Below the pieces are notes generated by a model. It did not search any database. It was not told the DNA's origin and worked only from the letters and a program-made list of their open reading frames with translations. From Thioalkalivibrio nitratireducens (GTDB lineage Bacteria; Pseudomonadota; Gammaproteobacteria; Ectothiorhodospirales; Ectothiorhodospiraceae): DNA of 8,835 bases. Positions 1 through 5,327 of the stretch are shown here, piece after piece. A program made the translations under genes and the position numbers. The stretch's first letter is position 1. Each line of letters starts with the position of its first letter. The stretch lies in assembly GCA_011390385.1 (NCBI GenBank), contig JAABSN010000139.1, forward strand, positions 1 through 8,835, written 5' to 3'.

Positions 1-1021
1 AGATCAGCATCGTCGGGCCAACCACGAGAACGAACAGCAACAGCACGAACGCAAGCACCATATTGATCTCTGAAAGGCGCTTCACGCCCTTGTCGACGCC
101 GGCCACGATGGACACCGTGGCGATCGAGGTGATGCCCAGGATCAGCAGCACCATGGTGATGTTGCCCTCGGGGATGCCGAACAGGTAGTTCAGCCCGGCG
201 GAAGCTTGCGAGGCGCCGATCCCCAGTGAGGTCGCGAGGCCAAACAGGGTGGCAAATACAGCCAACATGTCGATGATGTGCCCGGGCCAGCCCCAGACGC
301 GCTCACCCAAGATGGGATAGAAAATGGACCGGATGGTGAGCGGCAGGCCCTTGTTGAAGGAAAACAGCGCGAGGGCCAGGGCGACCACCGCGTAAATGGC
401 CCACGGATGCAATCCCCAGTGGAAAATCGTTGCCGCCATGCCGAGGCGAGCGGCGGCCTGCGCGTCGCCGGCGGCCCCGCCGAGCGGCGCCCAGTCGGTG
501 CGCACCCCGTCCTCCATAGTGACACCCGCCAACGCCGCGTCGAAATGCGACATGGGTTCAGACACACCGTAGAACATCAGGCCGATTCCCATGCCTGCTG
601 CGAACAACATCGAGAACCAGCCGACGTAGGTGAAATCGGGTTCCGCCTCGGTACCGCCGATGCGAACTCTTCCCAGTGGCGACACAATCAGCCCGAGGCA
701 GAGCACCACAAAAACATTCCCCGCCAGGATAAAGAACCAGGCGAGGTTCGACGTAAGCCAGTCGCGCATTGCACCGAACAGCGGCTCGACCTCGTTCTGC
801 AGCGCCAGCGTGAGCACAACGAAGAACAACGTGGCCAGGGCGGAGATCGCAAATACCTTGCCATGGATATCGAGATTGATGCCGAGAGGCGATGCGGTCA
901 GGTTGTCCTGGCCGATGACGTAATCCGTATCGATCAGCGAAGATGCGCCGTCAGGGGCCGGTACGCCTTCGCTGAGCTCTGGGGATTCCGTGCCGGAGTC
1001 ATGATTGGTCTTGTTTTCCAC
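1..1021 (-). CDS. BCCT-family betaine/choline-type transporter, 3' end off window
   Basis: Inner-membrane secondary transporter of the BCCT family, which imports betaine, choline or related osmolytes, usually with sodium. The first 340 residues are visible; the rest lies beyond the left edge. After a hydrophilic, acidic N-tail (about 1-54), membrane segments start near 57-77, 94-114 and 132-150. GMGIG (143-147) followed by SEPMSHF (154-160) is the glycine-rich TM3 stretch of sodium-coupled betaine carriers such as BetP. HWGLHPWAIY (201-210) keeps W202, W207 and Y210 with the spacing of the BetP aromatic betaine box (W189, W194, Y197). The segment 305-324 (VAGVDKGVKRLSEINMVLAF) is also typical. 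Start: GTG at 1021, chosen because AAAGGAG sits 7 nt upstream; no in-frame ATG is near. It follows the universal stress gene by 27 bp, so co-transcription is likely. Family assignment is firm; a betaine-like substrate is inferred from the aromatic box. Confidence 0.93.
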   Translation of the reverse strand, partial: MENKTNHDSGTESPELSEGVPAPDGASSLIDTDYVIGQDNLTASPLGINLDIHGKVFAISALATLFFVVLTLALQNEVEPLFGAMRDWLTSNLAWFFILAGNVFVVLCLGLIVSPLGRVRIGGTEAEPDFTYVGWFSMLFAAGMGIGLMFYGVSEPMSHFDAALAGVTMEDGVRTDWAPLGGAAGDAQAAARLGMAATIFHWGLHPWAIYAVVALALALFSFNKGLPLTIRSIFYPILGERVWGWPGHIIDMLAVFATLFGLATSLGIGASQASAGLNYLFGIPEGNITMVLLILGITSIATVSIVAGVDKGVKRLSEINMVLAFVLLLFVLVVGPTMLI

Positions 1022-1028
1022 CTGGTCG

Positions 1029-1035
1029 CTCCTTT
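1029..1035 (-). promoter_or_regulatory. Shine-Dalgarno for the GTG-started BCCT gene
   Basis: On the minus strand this reads AAAGGAG, 7 nt before a GTG codon at 1021-1019. It decides the start of the transporter, which has no nearby ATG. It lies in the 27-bp gap after the stress-protein stop codon. Confidence 0.75.
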
Positions 1036-1048
1036 ATTCGAGGTGGTT

Positions 1049-1465
1049 TCAGGGACGCACCAGGAAAACTGACGCTTTCGTATGCTTGGCAAGCTTGTCG
1101 CCGTGCGAGGGCATGACGGCATCGACTTTGTGGGGCAAATGGGTGCCCATAACCACCAGGTCGGCGCCGACGCTATCGATCGCATCTACCAGTAAGTGAT
1201 CCATATCTGCAGTCGGATCGTGGCTGACGAGGACGCGCGCACTGGTTGGTTGCCCGTGCAGACGACCTTGTTCCTCGGCGAAGACGGCAAGCTTTTTTTC
1301 GTATTCTGCTGGCGTTCGGCCCACAGGTCCGGGTGTATTTGCGGTGACGCTGACGTAGCAGACCTCCGCTTTGTAGTGGCGTGCCATATCCACTGACACC
1401 CGGAGTGATTTCTCGAGCGGACCGATATGAGCCAGGTCGACGGGAACCATGATTTTCTGGTACAT
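1049..1465 (-). CDS. universal stress protein (UspA family), transporter-linked
   Basis: Cytosolic single-domain universal stress protein of 138 residues, the usual length for the family. It opens with the Usp first strand KIMVPVD (4-10), and its C-terminal half has ADLVVMGTH (101-109) and ends in the typical last strand SVFLVRP. The ATP-binding signature G-2x-G-9x-G-S/T is degenerate: G107 is present, the second glycine is Leu110, and the last glycine position looks like Pro119 before Ser120, so nucleotide binding is doubtful. GGAGG lies 9 nt before the ATG and supports the start. The gene lies 27 bp upstream of the BCCT transporter and is read first. In Halomonas elongata the Usp protein TeaD is encoded with, and tunes, the ectoine TRAP transporter TeaABC. 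By analogy this protein may modulate the adjacent transporter; that role is inference, the family is clear. Confidence 0.92.
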   Translation of the reverse strand: MYQKIMVPVDLAHIGPLEKSLRVSVDMARHYKAEVCYVSVTANTPGPVGRTPAEYEKKLAVFAEEQGRLHGQPTSARVLVSHDPTADMDHLLVDAIDSVGADLVVMGTHLPHKVDAVMPSHGDKLAKHTKASVFLVRP

Positions 1466-1646
1466 CCCCGTGCACCTCCCTATGGCTTGTCAATTAACGG
1501 ATTGCAAATCAGCCTTTCGAAATGATTTTTGTTGTCGGCTGCTTCGCCTGTTCAAACTAACATGCGAGGTACGCGCGAGGCTAATCTCGCACCACGAACG
1601 CCGTGTTTCCTCCAGCGGAGCAGGGCACTCAAGTAATCGGAATTCT
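1466..1646 (-). other. intergenic region upstream of usp-BCCT pair, with dyads
   Basis: This spacer of about 180 bp separates the deacetylase stop from the stress-protein start and must hold the stress-protein promoter unless there is read-through. I could not call a convincing sigma-70 promoter. Two dyads are visible. One is AAATCA (1506-1511) with TGATTT (1523-1528), enclosing a TTTCGAAA palindrome (1515-1522). The other is a 7-bp stem at 1573-1579 and 1586-1592 with a 6-nt loop and one G-U pair when read on the minus strand. The second has no T-tract after it, so it is not a clear terminator. The region is more AT-rich at 1495-1560 than its neighbours. Confidence 0.4.
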
Positions 1647-2801
1647 TTAATCTCGGTACCAGCTGCCGTCGTCATTTGGACGGATCCACAGGTAGCTATA
1701 CCAATAATAGACGCTGGGCGAATCCTTGGCCTGGACCGTGCAATTGAACTTGCTGCGACCCGGCTGAAGCGCTTGCCTGGCGCGGATCTTCGCGATATCG
1801 CCATGCCAGGTCACGTGGGCCGGTTGCTGGGCGCTGACGTAGCAACGCAAGTCTTTTTTCTCGTAGGCGCCAGGACGAATTTTCAACTCCAGTACCGGCG
1901 CGTTGCTCCCAGGCTCGATTACGCGACTGTCGGGCGAGATGACTTCCACGATTAGCGGCCGGCTGCGCAACTTTTCCGCAAGCGTTTCCAGTTGCGCATA
2001 GCCGGCAGCGACGGGGAAACGCGGAATGGCCTGGATCCCGGTCCCCGGGCCAACGGGTCCGGATTGTTGGCCGAATGCCGGGTACCCGAGCTCCGCCAAC
2101 AGCGACTCCAGCGCGCCATCGAACTCCCCATACGGATAGGCATGCATGCGCAACGGGGCATCGAGTTCGGCTTGTAACCGCCCTTGTGCGTGCTCAATAT
2201 CCGCAGCGATACGATCGCGCCAGGCCGAATCGGTCTCGCCTGGCGACCGCCGAACGAGATGGCGATGGGAGGAGCTGTGATTGCCGATCCGGCCCCCACG
2301 CTCCTCGATCGCACGCAACTGCGGCCAGCTCATGTAACCGCCGTAAGCCTTGTCGATGTAATCGGTGCTGGCAAATACTGTGAAAGGCCATTGCCGTTGC
2401 TCGAGCAGCGGGAGCGCATTCGCGTAGACCGAGGCATAGGCGTCGTCGAAAGTGATCGCGACGGCCTTCGCCGGCAGGGTTTCTTGGCCCTGTAGCCCGG
2501 CGAGCAGGGTGTCGAGGTCGATGACGTTGAATCCCTGCGCGGCGAGATAATCGAGGTGCGACGAAAACACGCCTGGCGAGACGCTGGTCGAGGGCGGCGT
2601 CTCGTCGCTGACATGGTGATACAACAGAATGACCGCATGTTGGCCTGCGGCAGCGTCGCCGGCGTCGCTGGCCATCACGTGCGCTGCCGACGTAATACCG
2701 AGGAGGACGGCGAGCAGCCAGGTCCCTCCGTATCCGTAGCCGAAGCACGGCCATCCCTGGCGTTCAGGCGCCCGTGTCACGATCCAGCTCGTCGAGGTCA
2801 T
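1647..2801 (-). CDS. secreted polysaccharide deacetylase (NodB/CE4 family)
   Basis: Exported carbohydrate esterase of 384 residues that should remove N- or O-acetyl groups from an envelope or extracellular polysaccharide. A signal or anchor segment lies at about 27-41. The NodB fold starts near VILLYHHVS (57-65), as in PgaB-like deacetylases. Motif 1 is TFDD (117-120; D119 expected catalytic base, D120 metal ligand). Motif 2 is HSSSH (175-179; both His metal ligands). Motif 3 is YPYGEFD (222-228), with His220 where many relatives have Arg. RFPV is at 261-264. A C-terminal extension (about 282-384) looks beta-rich, has C320 and C354 that could pair, and ends in an aromatic-rich tail. The ATG at 2801 has no good Shine-Dalgarno and overlaps the upstream gene by 38 nt; GTG at 2780 is an alternative giving a shorter signal peptide. 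Coupling to the upstream glucosaminidase is likely. Substrate unknown. Confidence 0.9.
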   Translation of the reverse strand: MTSTSWIVTRAPERQGWPCFGYGYGGTWLLAVLLGITSAAHVMASDAGDAAAGQHAVILLYHHVSDETPPSTSVSPGVFSSHLDYLAAQGFNVIDLDTLLAGLQGQETLPAKAVAITFDDAYASVYANALPLLEQRQWPFTVFASTDYIDKAYGGYMSWPQLRAIEERGGRIGNHSSSHRHLVRRSPGETDSAWRDRIAADIEHAQGRLQAELDAPLRMHAYPYGEFDGALESLLAELGYPAFGQQSGPVGPGTGIQAIPRFPVAAGYAQLETLAEKLRSRPLIVEVISPDSRVIEPGSNAPVLELKIRPGAYEKKDLRCYVSAQQPAHVTWHGDIAKIRARQALQPGRSKFNCTVQAKDSPSVYYWYSYLWIRPNDDGSWYRD

Positions 2802-3582
2802 TGAAGCGGATCAAGTGCTTGATTTCTTTTACGTAGGCCCCGCCGCGCTCAGAGTAACTCTGCAGCTCTTCAGCAAGCAGCAGGCCCGAAAGCGGCGCTG
2901 CATCCTCTCGCAATCTCGCGCGCGCCTGGCGGAACTCGAGGTAGGCAGGATGAGTATTGATGTTGCGCAAATAACTGGCCACGGATTCGCGCGGTGTCTC
3001 GAACACTTCGACCTGGTGCACGCGCGCTTCAGCACGAGCCTGTGGCACGATTCCGCACCCCGGTTCATAGCACCACTGGCCGAACAGGTTCCGACCCTCC
3101 CGGGCGAAACGCGACGTGCCCCAACCGGATTCCTTGGCAGCCTGCGCGAGGGCCAGCGACAGGGGTACCGTGTCCACGCGGAGCAACAACTCGGCGAGCA
3201 TTTCTTCATCGGCAAGCGCGCTCGGCTCGAGGCGATAACGCTCTGCGAGTGACCGCAACCAGCGTCGGTCGCGCCATCCGAGCGTCTCGTCGGCCGCAAG
3301 TGAGAGGAGGCGAACGCGATCCTGCATCACCCGCGCGTTCTCCGCGGTGATCAACGGCTGCATGAATTCGAAGAATCGGGCCTTGCGTTCCGGTCCGGCA
3401 GCATAACTGGAGAAATCCGGGAGGGCTTGCGGCCGAGGCAGGAACACCATCAAGGCGGCTGCAGCGAGCAGCAACCCCGCCAGGGATCCCCAGAGGAATA
3501 TCCGATTTCGCGCCGATTGTCCTGCTGCCCGCCAGCGACAGCGAAGGGTATGGAGCGTTGACATGCGACGGAATTCTAGCAT
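2764..3582 (-). CDS. Bax-like N-acetylglucosaminidase (GH73-type), membrane-anchored
   Basis: Predicted peptidoglycan hydrolase of 272 residues cutting next to N-acetylglucosamine in the periplasm. A cytosolic basic tail (1-27) is followed by one membrane segment (about 28-48), giving an N-in anchor. The catalytic domain carries AQAAKESGWGTSRF (146-159), where E151 is the expected general acid. It continues with NLFGQWCYEPGCGIVP (165-180), the two-cysteine region of Bax proteins, then SYLRNINTHPAY (203-214) and YSERGGAYVKEI (243-254). All are hallmarks of the Bax/glucosaminidase family. Start: ATG at 3582; ATG at 3564 (residue 7) is equally possible, since neither has a strong Shine-Dalgarno. 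The 3' end overlaps the polysaccharide deacetylase gene by up to 38 nt, indicating one transcript and a shared envelope role. Family call is firm. The name bax is not assigned because the protein is only homologous. Confidence 0.9.
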   Translation of the reverse strand: MLEFRRMSTLHTLRCRWRAAGQSARNRIFLWGSLAGLLLAAAALMVFLPRPQALPDFSSYAAGPERKARFFEFMQPLITAENARVMQDRVRLLSLAADETLGWRDRRWLRSLAERYRLEPSALADEEMLAELLLRVDTVPLSLALAQAAKESGWGTSRFAREGRNLFGQWCYEPGCGIVPQARAEARVHQVEVFETPRESVASYLRNINTHPAYLEFRQARARLREDAAPLSGLLLAEELQSYSERGGAYVKEIKHLIRFNDLDELDRDTGA

Positions 3583-3683
3583 TCACGCGCGGGGAGGTTT
3601 TCCGCGGGCGTTTCCGCGCCGGCCGCGTGCAGCCGATGCAGCGCCGTGGCTGTTAGTCCCGGGGGCCTGAGCGCTGGGCTACC
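3583..3683 (-). promoter_or_regulatory. spacer upstream of glucosaminidase-deacetylase unit
   Basis: This 101-bp, very GC-rich spacer lies between the HIT-gene stop and the glucosaminidase start. It should contain the promoter of the two-gene envelope unit if that unit is transcribed independently, but no convincing -35/-10 pair is visible. It holds an 8-bp direct repeat TTTCCGCG at 3599-3606 and 3611-3618, a 12-bp period of about one helical turn. No terminator with a T-tract was found, so read-through from the HIT gene cannot be excluded. Confidence 0.3.
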
Positions 3684-4115
3684 TTACGGAGTCTGGCCGG
3701 CGCCGAGAACTCGCAACAGCCTGGCAGACAACGCAGTGCGATCCGCCGCTTCATAAGGCATGGGCGGGTGCACACCCCAGACGGGGCGCGGCCACGCATC
3801 GTCCGCCGTAAACCTCGCGATCACGTGCACATGCAACTGCGCAACAACGTTGCCGAGCGCTGCAATGTTGAGCTTGTCCGGGCTCACGGCGTGACCCAGT
3901 GCTGCGGCACAAAGTCGCACCTCGTCCCACAGCAGGGCCTGATCCGGCACCGGCAGATCAAGGATCTCGACCACGTCCGGCCGCCGCGGCACGAGCACCA
4001 GCCAAGGATAACGCGCGTCCTCCATCAATCTCACTGCGCACAGCGCGAGATCGACTAATGGCGTCGAATCGGTCGCGAGGCGGGGATCCAGCGAAAATTC
4101 GTCGCCCTCTGACAT
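3684..4115 (-). CDS. HIT-family protein (histidine-triad nucleotide hydrolase-like)
   Basis: Cytosolic histidine-triad protein of 143 residues, a normal length. HIT enzymes hydrolyse or transfer nucleotides through a histidine nucleophile. The core is visible as RYPWLVLVPRR (35-45), KLNIAALGNVV (81-91) and QLHVHVIARF (93-102), then a W-P-x-P-V-W-G patch (109-114). Against Fhit (HVHVHVLPR) the triad is Q93-x-H95-x-H97: the likely nucleophile H95 and the last His are kept and the first His is Gln. I recall this variant as common in a bacterial HIT subgroup, so it is not evidence of inactivity. Start: ATG at 4115 with AGGAGG 8 nt upstream; the longer open frame to 4301 is antisense-free but overlaps the phosphatase and lacks support. 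It follows the phosphatase by 49 bp, suggesting the same operon. The substrate is unknown; a nucleotide is inferred from the family. Confidence 0.9.
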   Translation of the reverse strand: MSEGDEFSLDPRLATDSTPLVDLALCAVRLMEDARYPWLVLVPRRPDVVEILDLPVPDQALLWDEVRLCAAALGHAVSPDKLNIAALGNVVAQLHVHVIARFTADDAWPRPVWGVHPPMPYEAADRTALSARLLRVLGAGQTP

Positions 4116-4123
4116 GCCGGTGA

Positions 4124-4129
4124 CCTCCT
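4124..4129 (-). promoter_or_regulatory. Shine-Dalgarno fixing the HIT-gene start
   Basis: Reads AGGAGG on the minus strand, 8 nt before the ATG at 4115. It is the best ribosome-binding site in the window and argues for a 143-residue product rather than the longer open frame reaching back to 4301 inside the phosphatase gene. Confidence 0.85.
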
Positions 4130-4164
4130 GAAACACCCCCTGCTGCCGAGGAGAAGCGCATGCG

Positions 4165-5283
4165 CTATGGCAGCATTTCGAGGATACGCTCCCGGAGCTC
4201 CGTATTGTCGACTCGGCCCTCGAATAGTTCGGCGCCCGGACCGTAGGCGAACAACGGCACTGCTTGCGCTGTGTGATCCTCGGAGGCAAATTGCGCCTCA
4301 ATATTACCGGGCCCGGCCGACGTGATGGTCAGGCCGCAGCACTCGTGATCGGATGTCACTACCAACAGGGTACGCTGGTCCGCCCGTGAATACTCGTGCG
4401 CAGCGGCGACCGTGTCGTCGAGATGAACGACCATCTCTGCGAGCAAGGGGAAATTATTTTCATGCCCCCACGAGTCTATCCAGTCCTCCTCAACCAGCAG
4501 GAAAAAGCCCCTGTCAGAAGCACGCGACAAATACTCCGCCGCAAAGCGAAAGGCCTGCGCCAGGTGTGGGGCACCCGGCTGTAAGACGTTACGACCTGCC
4601 TCCCGCGAACGCGCTTCGTCAATGTACTCGGAATAACCGATTAACAGTGGTCCCTGGCCTGGGACGATCTCTTCGAACGGTTCATCGATATGGACGTCCC
4701 AACCGGCGGCCCGCAATGCCTGCGGCGACAAGGGCGGTACGCTGTTTTCATGAAAGAAATCAGCGCTGTTACCCACCATCACGTCGGGTGCAAAACGCAT
4801 GATGCCGCGACTGATGGGCTCTTTGTCACCGCGACTTTTGGCATTGGTGATGAAGGAGGCCGCTGTCGCGCCGTTGAGATCGCCGGTCGCGACGACACCG
4901 ACCGCGTATCCGCGCGCTCGCAAAGTCTCGAACAGCGTTTCCAATGGCGCTCCTTCGGGGCTGGTTGCTACTCGCCCGTTGAAGGTTTTGTGTCCGGTCG
5001 ACATGGCAGTCGCGGAGGCTGCCGAATCCGTTATCCATTCCTCGCCGAGCGAAAACGTCTCAAGCGTGCCGCTGGTGGGAAGCTGTTCCATGGCGAGGGG
5101 TACTCGCAGGGCCCCCCTCTGGTACCGGCCCGCCAAGAGGTGACTGAACCCGAGGCCATCACCGATCACCAGGATGACATTGCGTGGCGGGGGCGATGAC
5201 TCTCCATGAGTTGTCGCTGCCCAGGCAAGTCCGAACGTGCAACATAGAACAACACCCAGGTGATTGCGAAACGATTTTTTCAA
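4165..5283 (-). CDS. periplasmic alkaline phosphatase (PhoA family)
   Basis: Metal-dependent phosphomonoesterase expected to release phosphate in the periplasm. Numbering is from TTG at 5283 (372 residues). Residues 1-27 form a classical Sec signal peptide: KK, then a hydrophobic core to AWAAT. The metal and catalytic set of PhoA is present: D42 in IGDGLG, the nucleophile S87 in TDSAASATA (85-93), E265/E266, D270 and H274 in VEEDWIDSWGHENN (264-277), D312-H313 in TSDH (310-313), and H337 in DHTAQAVP. A Cys-Cys pair follows DHE at 315-316. Start: TTG preceded at 6 nt by AAAGGGGAA. Another in-frame TTG at 5331 overlaps the receptor stop but would put 16 extra residues before the signal peptide and lacks a clear Shine-Dalgarno. 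The gene lies 44 bp after the TonB receptor, so co-transcription is likely. No PHO box was recognised. The symbol phoA is withheld, as orthology is not shown. Confidence 0.93.
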   Translation of the reverse strand: MKKSFRNHLGVVLCCTFGLAWAATTHGESSPPPRNVILVIGDGLGFSHLLAGRYQRGALRVPLAMEQLPTSGTLETFSLGEEWITDSAASATAMSTGHKTFNGRVATSPEGAPLETLFETLRARGYAVGVVATGDLNGATAASFITNAKSRGDKEPISRGIMRFAPDVMVGNSADFFHENSVPPLSPQALRAAGWDVHIDEPFEEIVPGQGPLLIGYSEYIDEARSREAGRNVLQPGAPHLAQAFRFAAEYLSRASDRGFFLLVEEDWIDSWGHENNFPLLAEMVVHLDDTVAAAHEYSRADQRTLLVVTSDHECCGLTITSAGPGNIEAQFASEDHTAQAVPLFAYGPGAELFEGRVDNTELRERILEMLP

Positions 5284-5289
5284 CTCGGA

Positions 5290-5298
5290 TTCCCCTTT
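5290..5298 (-). promoter_or_regulatory. Shine-Dalgarno supporting the TTG start of the phosphatase
   Basis: The minus strand reads AAAGGGGAA, 6 nt before TTG at 5283. Translation from there begins directly with a Lys-Lys signal peptide. This favours 5283 over the other TTG at 5331. Confidence 0.55.
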
Positions 5299-5327
5299 CA
5301 GGTTCAGGTACGGCGGTCCCTGGGAGG

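Noticed and set aside
278..1072. Plus-strand open frame of 264 codons opposite the BCCT transporter
   Set aside because: Composition is that of an antisense shadow; the minus strand encodes an unmistakable transporter.
1049..1493. Overlapping frame at 1173-1493 on the minus strand
   Set aside because: It is an out-of-frame shadow of the universal stress protein gene, rich in Arg and Ser with no domain.
1573..1592. Hairpin after the deacetylase as a rho-independent terminator
   Set aside because: The stem is reasonable but no T-tract follows on the minus strand.
4116..4301. Extension of the HIT protein to 4301
   Set aside because: It would overlap the phosphatase gene by more than 130 bp, its residues look unlike HIT proteins, and AGGAGG lies right before the ATG at 4115.
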